Source of the DNA: Flavobacteriia bacterium
GTDB lineage: Bacteria; Bacteroidota; Bacteroidia; Flavobacteriales_D; Crocinitomicaceae
Assembly (NCBI GenBank): GCA_009923965.1
Contig: RFSL01000016.1
Coordinates: forward strand, 1 to 12,464
DNA: 12,464 nt
Direction: 5' to 3'
This document shows positions 1 to 8,366 of this stretch, piece by piece (position 1 is the first letter of the stretch; every line of letters begins with the position of its first letter). The notes below the pieces were generated by a model. The model had not been told where the DNA came from, did no database searches, and worked only from the letters and a program-made list of their open reading frames with translations. Made by a program: the position numbers and the translations under genes.

Positions 1-523
1 AAGTAAAACAGTTAAGGAAATTGCATATTGGGCTAATTTCAAAAGTGTAAATTTATTTGCAGAGGGATTATTAAATTATATTGGGTTTTCACAAAAAAAT
101 GACGGTTCAACAAAGGCAAGTTTAATTGCACTAGAAAAGTTCTGGACTGATAAAATAAATTTCGAAGGATTAGTATTGAAAGATGGCTGTGGTCTTTCCA
201 AGGAAAATGCAATAAGTGCAACTCATTTTTGTGATTTACTAAAGTATTTATATACTTCAAAAAATTATTCTGATTTCAAATCAACTCTTCCTGTTGCTGG
301 GGTTTCAGGAACAATAAAGAATTTATGCAAAGGGCAAGCAGGTGAAGGGAGAATTTTTGCCAAAAGTGGTACAATTTCTAAAGTAAAATCTTATGCTGGA
401 TATGTTGTAAGTAATTCAGGAAAAAATCTTGCATTTGCAATTACAGTAAATAATTTTAGCGGGACTAATAGTCAGATAATAACTGAAATAGAAAAGGTGT
501 TAAATGAGTTGGCAAACTACTAA
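1..523 (+). CDS. dacB: D-alanyl-D-alanine carboxypeptidase/endopeptidase, peptidase family S13 (PBP4/DacB-like), C-terminal part only
   Basis: This is the C-terminal 173 codons of a penicillin-binding protein that trims or cuts peptidoglycan cross-bridges in the periplasm. The reading frame is open from base 2, so the start, signal peptide and catalytic SxxK motif lie left of the window. The second active-site motif SxN is visible as Ser-Val-Asn (bases 44-52), followed by the family's usual 'NLFAEGLL' segment. The third motif, Lys-Ser-Gly-Thr (bases 362-373), stands for KTG. The 'DGCGLSKEN' block (around bases 182-208) matches the conserved DGSGLSRxN of S13 enzymes, with Cys in place of the usual Ser. 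A TTG at 176 inside this block is not a start, because conserved sequence runs upstream of it. The stop codon overlaps the stop of the convergent ddl gene, and there is no terminator between them. Family assignment is firm; carboxypeptidase versus endopeptidase preference cannot be told. Confidence 0.9.
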   Translation, partial: SKTVKEIAYWANFKSVNLFAEGLLNYIGFSQKNDGSTKASLIALEKFWTDKINFEGLVLKDGCGLSKENAISATHFCDLLKYLYTSKNYSDFKSTLPVAGVSGTIKNLCKGQAGEGRIFAKSGTISKVKSYAGYVVSNSGKNLAFAITVNNFSGTNSQIITEIEKVLNELANY

Positions 524-1482
524 AGTTCTGCTTCAATTATTTCAGCCCAAAAATCGTGTATGCTTTTTCCTTCGCAGGCAAGCATTTTTGGAACAATACT
601 TTCGGAGGAAAATCCAGGAGTTGTATTAACTTCTATCACAAATGCTTCATCTTTTACTACCATAAAGTCAATTCTTGCAATTGAGCGAAGTTGTAGTAAT
701 TCGTAAATGTATTTTGAGCGCTCTTTAACTTGTTTTTTTACCTTTTCAGAAACTCGTGCAGGAGTTATTTCTTGTGATTTTCCATTGTATTTTGCATCGT
801 AGTCAAAAAAGTCATTTTCGCTTGCAATTTCTGTAAGTGGTAATGCTATCAAACCTTTTTTTGTTCGGTAGACTCCACAGGTAACCTCAATTCCGTCAAG
901 AAAGGATTCTAAAACAATCGATTTCCCTTCTGCAAATGCGTTTGCTATAGCAGTAGGCAACTCGCCCAATGATTTGACTTTTGAAATCCCATAGCTAGAA
1001 CCTGAGTCTGATGGTTTAACGAAAAGTGGTAATCCCAATTCTGAACAAATAAAAGAGGCACTAAATTGATCTTCATAGGTCATAAATAATGACTTCGCTA
1101 CAGGAACATTAAAAGATTTTAAAAACTGATTGCAAAACCATTTATCGAAAGATAGAGCAGAAGCTAAAGGTCCAGAATTTAAGTATGGAATACTATGAAG
1201 ATCTAAAAACGCCTGAATTTTTCCATTTTCTCCGGGGTTTCCATGGATGTAAACTAAGCCAATATCGATTCTGATATGCGCTTTATTTTCTATAAAACTA
1301 CAGGTGTTTAAATCAAAAGATACAAGTCCACTGCAAGATTCAACTCGCCATTCATTTGTGTTAACTAAAATTTTGTAAACAATATATTCTTTTGGAAAAT
1401 GTGTTTTTATAGTTGCAGCACTTTTTAATGAGATTTCGTATTCCGATGAGTAACCACCACAAAATAGACCAATAATTTTCAT
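520..1482 (-). CDS. ddl: D-alanine--D-alanine ligase (ATP-grasp)
   Basis: This cytoplasmic enzyme joins two D-alanines with ATP to make the dipeptide that ends the peptidoglycan precursor stem. At 320 residues it has normal length. The N-terminal 'GGYSSEYEISL' (residues 9-19) matches the Ddl GGxSxExEVSL signature. 'HGNPGENG' lies at 80-87. The ATP-grasp core shows 'FVKPSDSGSSYG' (154-165), 'ESFLDGIEVTCGV' (192-204), the omega-loop 'DYDAKY' (227-232), 'ARIDF' (269-273) and the metal-binding 'EVNTTPGF' (284-291). The tyrosine-containing omega loop fits a true D-Ala-D-Ala ligase rather than a VanA-type D-Ala-D-Lac enzyme. The ATG at 1482 begins directly at the first beta strand, so no longer start is needed. 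The gene converges on dacB with a 4-base overlap and diverges from lipA. Making and hydrolysing D-Ala-D-Ala are thus encoded back to back. The function call is very secure. Confidence 0.96.
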   Translation of the reverse strand: MKIIGLFCGGYSSEYEISLKSAATIKTHFPKEYIVYKILVNTNEWRVESCSGLVSFDLNTCSFIENKAHIRIDIGLVYIHGNPGENGKIQAFLDLHSIPYLNSGPLASALSFDKWFCNQFLKSFNVPVAKSLFMTYEDQFSASFICSELGLPLFVKPSDSGSSYGISKVKSLGELPTAIANAFAEGKSIVLESFLDGIEVTCGVYRTKKGLIALPLTEIASENDFFDYDAKYNGKSQEITPARVSEKVKKQVKERSKYIYELLQLRSIARIDFMVVKDEAFVIEVNTTPGFSSESIVPKMLACEGKSIHDFWAEIIEAEL

Positions 1483-1661
1483 GCTCAGATTATTTAGAAC
1501 GAAATTAGAAATTAGATTTACTTTTTTATCTAGGGCATAAAAAAGTTATCAGCAACTTAAGTTTTAAAAGGTAATTTCTGTAATCTTTTTTATTAATCTT
1601 TTTAAACAAAATACTATTCATTTTGGTTTATAATTAAGATATTTGCAACATAATTCTTTGA
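1483..1661. promoter_or_regulatory. divergent intergenic region between ddl and lipA
   Basis: This 179-base, very AT-rich gap must hold the promoters of both ddl (leftward) and lipA (rightward). The best matches to the Bacteroidota -7 box TAnnTTTG each have one mismatch: GATATTTG at 1638-1645 for lipA, and TAATTTCG (plus strand CGAAATTA, 1500-1507) for ddl. Both sit about 16-17 bases before the start codons. Neither has a TTTG (-33) box at the expected distance, so these are weak candidates. There is no convincing operator or riboswitch. Confidence 0.3.
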
Positions 1662-2531
1662 ATGAAAGAAGACGAAATTAAGTTAGTTGAGAGGATAAAA
1701 AAACCAAAGTGGCTCAGAGTGAAGCTTCCAATAGGTGAAAACTATCGCAAAGTTAGGAGTTTGGTTGATGAACACAAACTTCATACGATTTGTGAAAGTG
1801 GAAGTTGTCCAAATATGGGTGAATGTTGGGGAGAAGGAACGGCTACTTTTATGATTTTAGGAAATGTGTGTACCCGCTCATGTGGGTTTTGTGCAGTAAA
1901 AACTGGTAAACCTGAGAAAGTTGATGATTATGAGCCTGGAAAGGTTGCAAATAGTGTTAAAATAATGAAAGTAAAACATGCTGTAATTACTTCTGTTGAT
2001 CGTGATGACTTAAAAGATGGTGGCTCTGAAATTTGGGCCCAAACCGTTCGTGCAATTCGAAAACAATCTCCCGGTACAACTTTAGAAACACTTATTCCAG
2101 ATTTTGCTGGAAAATGGGAGAATTTACAAGTCATCATTGATGTAGCACCTGAAATAGTATCTCATAACTTAGAAACGGTTCGTCGTCTAACAAAACAGGT
2201 GCGAATTCAGGCTAAATATGATCGGAGTTTGGAAGTGCTTTTTCGTTTGAAAAAAGGAGGAATGCATACAAAATCTGGTCTTATGCTCGGATTGGGGGAA
2301 TCTGAACAAGAGATTATGGAAACTATGCAGGACTTACGAAATGTTGGTGTTGAAGTTTTAACTTTAGGGCAGTATTTACAACCAACTCTTAAACATCTAC
2401 CAGTTGTCGAATTTATAAGTCCTGAAAAGTTTGCGTATTATAAAATTAAAGGCATAGAAATGGGATTTCGCTATGTTGAAAGTGGACCTTTAGTTCGTTC
2501 TTCATATCATGCTGAAAAACATTTATTTTAA
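1662..2531 (+). CDS. lipA: lipoyl synthase, radical SAM
   Basis: LipA inserts two sulfur atoms into protein-bound octanoyl groups, forming the lipoyl cofactor of pyruvate and 2-oxoglutarate dehydrogenases and the glycine cleavage system. Both iron-sulfur sites are intact. The auxiliary cluster motif CxxxxCxxxxxC is at Cys44, Cys49 and Cys55, and the radical-SAM motif CxxxCxxC is at Cys70, Cys74 and Cys77. The C-terminal RSSYHAE segment (279-285) carries the conserved serine that ligates the auxiliary cluster. The 289-residue length is normal for Bacteroidota LipA, and the 'KPKWLRVKLP' opening is typical, supporting the ATG at 1662. No Shine-Dalgarno sequence precedes it. No lipB or lplA lies in the window, so the octanoyltransferase must be elsewhere. 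The 123-base gap after the stop shows no terminator hairpin. The call is very secure. Confidence 0.97.
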   Translation: MKEDEIKLVERIKKPKWLRVKLPIGENYRKVRSLVDEHKLHTICESGSCPNMGECWGEGTATFMILGNVCTRSCGFCAVKTGKPEKVDDYEPGKVANSVKIMKVKHAVITSVDRDDLKDGGSEIWAQTVRAIRKQSPGTTLETLIPDFAGKWENLQVIIDVAPEIVSHNLETVRRLTKQVRIQAKYDRSLEVLFRLKKGGMHTKSGLMLGLGESEQEIMETMQDLRNVGVEVLTLGQYLQPTLKHLPVVEFISPEKFAYYKIKGIEMGFRYVESGPLVRSSYHAEKHLF

Positions 2532-2654
2532 ATTTAAATCATTAAATCATTATGTTTAAGATGGTAATAATAAAATATATTTAAACAAAAGTTAGAGGAT
2601 TTTGTATTTATCATTAAATTAGCATCAATTATTAAAAAGAAAATTAATTAAAAA

Positions 2655-5645
2655 ATGAAAAGAAAAAACTTTGTAGTTGTAATTGCGGTTGTTACGTGTA
2701 TCTCCGCATTTTTTCTTGTTTCTAAATTTAATTTAGTTAACAAAGACGGTCTGTATTCTCAAAAAGATTTAGCTTCTTTAAAGTCACAAAGCGGAGGTGA
2801 TGAGTCTATTGAATGGCTTAAAGCTCGTTATATTGATGTTACAACAGGTCAAGCAGTTACATCTGAGCGTTTAGCAGAAATTGATAAACAAATTCGTAAA
2901 TTAACTAAATCCAAATCAATATCATTTATTTCGCAAGGGCCTGATAATATAGGCGGAAGAACTCGTGCAATTCTTGTTAACCGAAACAATAGTAATGAAG
3001 TTTGGGCGGGAAGCGTATCTGGCGGATTGTTCTATTCTTGGAATAAAGGAAGCAATTGGTCAAGAGTTGATTCTTATGCAGCTGCTCAAGCAAGTCCAAA
3101 TATTTCAAGTATGACTCAAACTTCTGATGGAACTATATTTGTAGCAACTGGTTCTAATCAAGAAGGAGGATTTGATGGGAATGGTGTTTGGTATTCTACT
3201 GATAATGCTACAACATGGCAAAAAGTTCCTGGAACAACAGAATGTACTGAAATTGAAAGTGCATCTGAATCTTCAGCGCTTCCATATGCATGGATGGCAA
3301 CTCCTGCGGGCTTAAAAAAATGGAAAGTTGGTGATGCAGGTCTTACGGGTGCTACTGTAACAACTGGAGGATGTAACGCTTTAAAAATATCTTCTGATGG
3401 CAATGTAATTGTTGCTGCATTTGGCTCTAACAAAACGTATGTTTCAAATGATGCTGGAGCAACTTTTGCTGATAAATCAGGAAATAGTACAGGTTTAACG
3501 ACTGTTCCAGTGGGTGCTGGAAGAATAGAATATGCTGTTTCAGCAATAAAAAATTCAAGTAATAATTATTCAATTTATGCTGTAAGAACAAATTCTACAC
3601 TAATCGGAATGAATGTGTCTCATGACAACGGCCAAACTTGGAGTCAATTTGTGGGTTCTTCTACCGAATCTACTGATTTAAACATTTATAGTACTCAAGG
3701 AACGTATAATTCAATTGTTTCTGTTGTACCTAATGATCCAGAACAAATAATGATTGGTGGTCTTGATATTTGGAAGTGGAAACAAACAATCAATAATCCT
3801 CCTTCTGGAGGTTTTGAGAAAATAAGTCTTTGGTTTGCAGGACCTTCATCATCAAATTATGTTCATGCTGATAATCATGAAATGAAATGGGACAATAATA
3901 ATCGTTTGTACATAGGAAATGATGGAGGTATTGGTATTTCACAAGATTATGGTGAAAATTTTTATCCCTCAAACCGTGGATACAATGTAACACAATTCTA
4001 TGGTATAGCATTTGATAGAGAGGGCTCGGTAATGGGGGGCGCTCAAGATAATGGAACTTTATACAATGATCATTCTAATAATACGTACGAAGAGTTTCGT
4101 GAAGTCTTAGGTGGTGATGGTTTTGAATGTGAAATTTCATTTTTTAATCCGAAAGTTATGTTTGGTTCAATTTATTACAATGATTTTTATAGATCAAGTG
4201 ATAAGGGGCAAAGTTGGAATGCATTTTCTCCCACTTTACCGTCATCTTATCAGCCTGCTGGAACATTTGGTTCCTCACAGCACCCTTTTCATTCCGAATT
4301 AATTTTAGCAGAATATTACGATTTGAATTCCGAAGACTCCATCTCGTTTATACCTACAAAAAATTACAATGCAGGATCAACAATTAAAGTGCCAAGTGCT
4401 GCTTCTGGAGATTCAATGACTTATGTTACTCCAACCGCATTGTATTTTGATGATACTCTTTTCTACACTTCTACTCTAACATCAAATGGAGTTAATTATG
4501 GCTTAAATACTGCAACAAATGAGACTGTAGCAATGGGGACTGATACAGTAATTTACAATGTTTGTTGGGATACTGTAAAAGTTCAGGATCCTTATCAATC
4601 ATGGTTTCTTTATTATGTAAATGCAAATGGTGGAGAAATTTGGGGTTCTAGAAATGCACTAAGACTTTCTGCAACATCTGGTCAGTGGGTTTGTGTCGCA
4701 AGAAATATTGGATCAAGTGGGAATTTTGATATGGAATTCTCTAAAGATTTAAATGAGTTATACATATCAACAAGTTCTGGTGTAACTCGTGTAAAAGGTC
4801 TTGGTTCGGTTTATACTTCAGATCCTAATTTCTATCCTAAAGTTAGTTATGTTTTGATTAATGTTTCACCAGCTGGTATTACTAGTTGGTCTAACCAAAC
4901 CCATGTTCCAACTGCTACAACTGCTGTAAAAATTACAACAACATCTTATCAGGGGATTGCAGTAAACCCAAATGATCCAGCAGATTTAGTTTTATTTGCT
5001 GGTTTTGGAGGAACAAATAAAAGGTGTACAAATGCTAATACTGCTCTTAATTCTTCTTCTCTAAATGCAGTTTCGCTTCCAACTATAATCCCTGGAGGAA
5101 TTGCTTGTTATGATGGTATTATTGATAGAAATGACGAAAATATTCTTGTTGTTGGAACTTCAAGTGGTGTTTTTGTTACCGAAAATGGCGGAGCAACATG
5201 GGCGAATGCATCTACTGGATTTGAAGGAACACCTGTTTTTGAAGTACGACAATCTTGGAGGTCATTTGAAGAAGGAAATGGTCGTCCAGGTGAAATATAT
5301 ATTGGAACCCATGGTCGTGGTATTTTTAGTTCTTCCGCTTATTTAGATTTAAATGAAAATAACAATAGCGCAATTAATAACGAGAATTTTAGAACGAAAT
5401 TAAAAGCCTATCCGAATCCTTCTACTGACAATACAACTTTAAGCTTTGACTTAGCTCAAACTGGTGGAGTTAGCGTTCAGGTTTATTCAATTACAGGAAG
5501 GTTGGTTAAGTCAATAAATAATAAGAACATGTTAAAAGGAGATAACACACTTTCTTTAGACTGTGATGACTTACCAAATGGAACTTATATTGTAAAGTTT
5601 GTTTCAGGAAAGCAAAATGAAACAGTGAAATTTATTAAAATGTAA
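2655..5645 (+). CDS. secreted beta-propeller protein with Asp-box (BNR/sortilin-like) repeats and T9SS C-terminal sorting domain
   Basis: This is a 996-residue exported protein of unknown specific role. Basic residues and a hydrophobic segment at about 5-23 form an N-terminal Sec signal or anchor. Seven Asp-box motifs (S/T-x-D/N-x-G-x-T/S-W/F-like) are seen near residues 128, 181, 264, 322, 429, 514 and 842. With the repeated 'VWAGSVSGGLF' and 'IYIGTHGRGIF' type strands, they indicate one or two sortilin/VPS10-like propellers. Residues about 550-830 lack Asp-boxes and may hold an extra beta domain or degenerate blades. Residues 915-996 form a type-A T9SS sorting domain, starting 'KAYPNPS' and ending in 'NGTYIVKF'. 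The protein should cross the outer membrane and be released or attached to the surface. I see no catalytic motif; Asp-box propellers can be sialidases, carbohydrate binders or purely structural. The ATG at 2655 follows an A-rich leader typical of the phylum. The gene appears monocistronic, ending at the terminator at 5662-5687. Confidence 0.88.
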   Translation: MKRKNFVVVIAVVTCISAFFLVSKFNLVNKDGLYSQKDLASLKSQSGGDESIEWLKARYIDVTTGQAVTSERLAEIDKQIRKLTKSKSISFISQGPDNIGGRTRAILVNRNNSNEVWAGSVSGGLFYSWNKGSNWSRVDSYAAAQASPNISSMTQTSDGTIFVATGSNQEGGFDGNGVWYSTDNATTWQKVPGTTECTEIESASESSALPYAWMATPAGLKKWKVGDAGLTGATVTTGGCNALKISSDGNVIVAAFGSNKTYVSNDAGATFADKSGNSTGLTTVPVGAGRIEYAVSAIKNSSNNYSIYAVRTNSTLIGMNVSHDNGQTWSQFVGSSTESTDLNIYSTQGTYNSIVSVVPNDPEQIMIGGLDIWKWKQTINNPPSGGFEKISLWFAGPSSSNYVHADNHEMKWDNNNRLYIGNDGGIGISQDYGENFYPSNRGYNVTQFYGIAFDREGSVMGGAQDNGTLYNDHSNNTYEEFREVLGGDGFECEISFFNPKVMFGSIYYNDFYRSSDKGQSWNAFSPTLPSSYQPAGTFGSSQHPFHSELILAEYYDLNSEDSISFIPTKNYNAGSTIKVPSAASGDSMTYVTPTALYFDDTLFYTSTLTSNGVNYGLNTATNETVAMGTDTVIYNVCWDTVKVQDPYQSWFLYYVNANGGEIWGSRNALRLSATSGQWVCVARNIGSSGNFDMEFSKDLNELYISTSSGVTRVKGLGSVYTSDPNFYPKVSYVLINVSPAGITSWSNQTHVPTATTAVKITTTSYQGIAVNPNDPADLVLFAGFGGTNKRCTNANTALNSSSLNAVSLPTIIPGGIACYDGIIDRNDENILVVGTSSGVFVTENGGATWANASTGFEGTPVFEVRQSWRSFEEGNGRPGEIYIGTHGRGIFSSSAYLDLNENNNSAINNENFRTKLKAYPNPSTDNTTLSFDLAQTGGVSVQVYSITGRLVKSINNKNMLKGDNTLSLDCDDLPNGTYIVKFVSGKQNETVKFIKM

Positions 5646-5661
5646 ATTTAATTATAGTTTT

Positions 5662-5687
5662 AAAAAGCGACTTCGGTCGCTTTTTTT
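5662..5687. terminator. bidirectional intrinsic terminator with UUCG tetraloop
   Basis: A GCGAC stem (5667-5671), TTCG loop (5672-5675) and GTCGC stem (5676-5680) are flanked by A5 (5662-5666) and T7 (5681-5687). The A and T tracts extend the stem and supply a U tract on either strand. It lies 16 bases after the plus-strand propeller gene and abuts the TAA of the minus-strand VOC gene (5686-5688), so it can end both convergent transcripts. Confidence 0.93.
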
Positions 5688-6075
5688 ATGCGTTGGATTT
5701 TTCTATTTTCAAGTTAGTAATAACTATGCAATGGCCGTCTGGGTCTTTAATTGTTATTCCATTAACTTGCCAATATGGATTTTTTGCAATTGATATAATG
5801 ACTTTGTTATTCGTTATTTTGTCTAATATACTATTATATTCAAATTGTGTATCAGGGTAAAAAACTAAAATATCATCTTCGTCAAATTTGTGATCTACCA
5901 TCTCAATTGTCTGTGTAAATTCAAGATGCCAGCCTAATTTTTTTTTACCTATAAACACCCCGTCGTACCCCGAATGATTTTTAAACTCTCCTAAAAAGTC
6001 TAACCCAATTATATTTACATAAAAGTCTACTAATTGTTTGAGTCTATTTGTATGTCTAGCAAGTCTAAATTTCAT
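5686..6075 (-). CDS. VOC (glyoxalase/bleomycin-resistance fold) family protein, YycE-like
   Basis: This is a small cytoplasmic protein of 129 residues, the usual length of a single two-module VOC domain. It starts with a beta strand and 'RHTNRLKQLVDFY' (7-19), then 'GEFKNHSGYDGVFIG' (29-43), 'WHLEFTQ' (49-55) and a closing 'DPDGHCIVITN' (111-121). These blocks resemble the uncharacterised YycE group of Bacillus. His50, Glu52 and His115 are candidate metal or substrate ligands. The substrate is unknown; VOC proteins include glyoxalases, dioxygenases and antibiotic-binding proteins, so no reaction is assigned. The ATG overlaps the TGA of the upstream M1 peptidase gene as ATGA (6072-6075), implying translational coupling. 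It is the last gene of the minus-strand cluster, and its stop codon abuts the terminator. Confidence 0.82.
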   Translation of the reverse strand: MKFRLARHTNRLKQLVDFYVNIIGLDFLGEFKNHSGYDGVFIGKKKLGWHLEFTQTIEMVDHKFDEDDILVFYPDTQFEYNSILDKITNNKVIISIAKNPYWQVNGITIKDPDGHCIVITNLKIEKSNA

Positions 6076-8366
6076 TTTTCCAACGCATCTACTTTTTTCT
6101 GTCGTTGCATTGGGTTTCCTTGAGTTTCTTGTTGTTTGAACAACTGATAGCGACTAGGCAGCACTTTTTTTGGCCAAGTATTATTATCTAAGTCTGTATC
6201 TGCTGTTTCTAAAAAAGGATCTAAGCGAAAGGAGATAACCTCTTTATCTAAGATGAAAACTTTACTTACTTTTTCTTCAGATTTCCGCCAGATTTCCGCA
6301 GGAATTCGAATTACTTTTTTTGAATCATCACTGAATGTAAACTCCATAATTAGAGGCATTACAAGTCCACCAATATTTGCAAAGGAAACTTCGTAAAAAT
6401 GCTTATTTGAATTTAATAGCTCTAAATCTTTGGCATCAATTTTCGCCAAAAATGTTTCATATTCTTTTTTATCAAGTGCATCGACAGCATAGATATTTCT
6501 TTTTGCGTAGAAATCGTCGATTGTCGTATCTTTTTCATTAATAGTTTCAGAAATACTTGTTTTATTCCTTTCATCACCAATAAAGAGATCTTTATTCTCG
6601 TTCTTAGATTTATTGAATTGTTTTTCAACAGTTGGATTTTGAGTATTTAACTGAAAATATTTTACTTCATCAATTGATATATCTACATTGTCTGTTCCAT
6701 AAAACCATCCTCTCCAAAACCAATCTAAATCAACAGCAGAGGCATCTTCCATTGTCCTAAATAAATCTGCTGGAGTTGGATGTTTTAATTTCCATCTTTC
6801 ACAGTAGGTTTTAAAAGCAAAATCAAATAATTCATGTCCCATTATAGTTTCTCTTAGAATATTTAATGCTGTTGCAGGTTTGCCGTAGGCATTATTTCCA
6901 AACTGCAAAATAGATTCTGAGTTCGTCATAATTGGAGAGATTGTTTTCTTATCTCCACGCATGTAATCGGCGATGAGGTAAGCTGGACCTCTTCTTGAAG
7001 GATAGCCGCGTTCCCATTCTTGTTCTGTTAAGTATTGCACAAAAGTATTTAATCCTTCATCCATCCAAGACCATTGGCGCTCATCTGAGTTTATTATCAT
7101 GGGAAAAAAATTATGTCCAACTTCGTGGATAATGACTCCCCACATTCCGTATTTTTCTCCTTCCGAATATGTTCCATCTGATTCTGGTCTTCCGCCGTTA
7201 AAACAAATCATGGGATACTCCATTCCAATCCATTTAGAATGCACAGAAATAGCAACAGGGTAGGGATAATCGACGGTATATTTTGAATACGTTTTTATCG
7301 TATGTGCTACAAGTTTTGTAGAATACCTTTCCCACAATGGATTTCCTTCTTTAGGATAGTAGGACATACAAAGAATATTTTTGCCGCCAACATTTTGATT
7401 TTGTGCATCCCAAATAAACTTTCTGGAACTTGCAAAAGCAAAATCGCGCACATTAGTAGCTTTAAAAATCCAAGTTTTTGTTTTTGAAGATTTTGTTTTT
7501 TCTGCTAACTCCGCTTCTGCTTGCGTTACTATTATAACTGGAGAATCTGATTTTCTTGCTTGTGCCAATCGTTTCTTTTCATCAGTATTAAGCAGCGCAT
7601 CTAAATTTTGACATTCACCTGTAGCTGCAACAACATGATCTGCTGGAACAGTTATTGAAACTTCATAATCTCCAAAGGGAAGTGTAAATTCCCCAGTGCC
7701 TAAGAATTGTTTGTTTTGCCAGCCTGTTACATCGTTGTAGACACACATTCTCGGGAAATATTGTGCTATTGTATACAAATAGTTTTTATCTTTTTCAAAA
7801 TATTCATAACCCGATCTTCCACCAACAGCCATTCTATCATTAATATTATACATCCATTTGATTTGAAAGCTAATACTTGAATTTGGAAGTAATGGCTTGT
7901 CTAAATCGATACGAAGCATCGTCTTATTTATAGCATAGCGCATTTGTTGACCAGAAGTTGATTTTACGTAATCAATTTTAAAACCACCATCATAATAGAA
8001 GAATTTTTTTCGAATGTCTCCAATGGATTTAAAATTTTCCATTTTTTCGATTTCTATCACTTTTGAATCTGAATTTTCTGCATAGATATTTTGGTCTAGT
8101 TGAAGCCATAAATAATCAAGACGATCGGGAGAGTTATTGGTGTAAGTGATAGTTTCAACACCATATAATTTTTGGGTTTCATCATCAATCGTCAAAGCCA
8201 TTTTATAATCTGCTTTTTGCTGGTAATAATTATGGCCTGGGGCTCCTGCTGCATTGTGAAATTCATTTGGTGTTGGTAATTCCAAATCTAATTGTGCAAA
8301 TTTTTTCTGAGCACTTACTTTAACTGCAAAAAGTGAAATAATACTAATGTAGAGGACTAGTTTCAT
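6072..8366 (-). CDS. exported M1 family zinc metallo-aminopeptidase
   Basis: This 764-residue peptidase probably removes N-terminal amino acids from peptides in the periplasm or envelope. Residues 1-19 form a Sec signal peptide ending at an Ala-x-Ala-like 'VSA' before Gln20. The gluzincin site is complete: HEVGH (414-418), with His414 and His418 binding zinc and Glu415 as catalytic base. The third ligand is Glu437, exactly 18 residues after the second His. 'GMEYP' (381-385) stands for the GxMEN exopeptidase motif. Tyr494 in 'NAYGKPA' is the likely transition-state tyrosine. Residues about 575-640 are polar and linker-like, and about 650-745 look like a beta-rich C-terminal domain. The Gln/Lys-rich tail (residues about 747-764) is not a T9SS sorting domain, so the protein probably stays in the envelope. 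Its ATG overlaps the TGA of the DUF6702 gene (8363-8366), and its own stop overlaps the VOC start. Family is certain; substrate preference is unknown. Confidence 0.93.
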   Translation of the reverse strand: MKLVLYISIISLFAVKVSAQKKFAQLDLELPTPNEFHNAAGAPGHNYYQQKADYKMALTIDDETQKLYGVETITYTNNSPDRLDYLWLQLDQNIYAENSDSKVIEIEKMENFKSIGDIRKKFFYYDGGFKIDYVKSTSGQQMRYAINKTMLRIDLDKPLLPNSSISFQIKWMYNINDRMAVGGRSGYEYFEKDKNYLYTIAQYFPRMCVYNDVTGWQNKQFLGTGEFTLPFGDYEVSITVPADHVVAATGECQNLDALLNTDEKKRLAQARKSDSPVIIVTQAEAELAEKTKSSKTKTWIFKATNVRDFAFASSRKFIWDAQNQNVGGKNILCMSYYPKEGNPLWERYSTKLVAHTIKTYSKYTVDYPYPVAISVHSKWIGMEYPMICFNGGRPESDGTYSEGEKYGMWGVIIHEVGHNFFPMIINSDERQWSWMDEGLNTFVQYLTEQEWERGYPSRRGPAYLIADYMRGDKKTISPIMTNSESILQFGNNAYGKPATALNILRETIMGHELFDFAFKTYCERWKLKHPTPADLFRTMEDASAVDLDWFWRGWFYGTDNVDISIDEVKYFQLNTQNPTVEKQFNKSKNENKDLFIGDERNKTSISETINEKDTTIDDFYAKRNIYAVDALDKKEYETFLAKIDAKDLELLNSNKHFYEVSFANIGGLVMPLIMEFTFSDDSKKVIRIPAEIWRKSEEKVSKVFILDKEVISFRLDPFLETADTDLDNNTWPKKVLPSRYQLFKQQETQGNPMQRQKKVDALEK

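Noticed and set aside
176..523. Short gene starting at the TTG at 176
   Set aside because: The frame is open upstream to base 2 and contains the SxN motif and other S13 sequence, so this is an internal codon of a longer gene.
2532..2654. Promoter for the propeller gene using TTTG at 2601-2604
   Set aside because: No acceptable TAnnTTTG follows at 17-23 bases; the gap is so AT-rich that the TTTG alone means little.
3158..3433. Antisense 91-residue frame within the propeller gene
   Set aside because: It lies wholly opposite conserved Asp-box sequence and has a Pro/Val/Ala-biased, shadow-like composition; no start context supports it.
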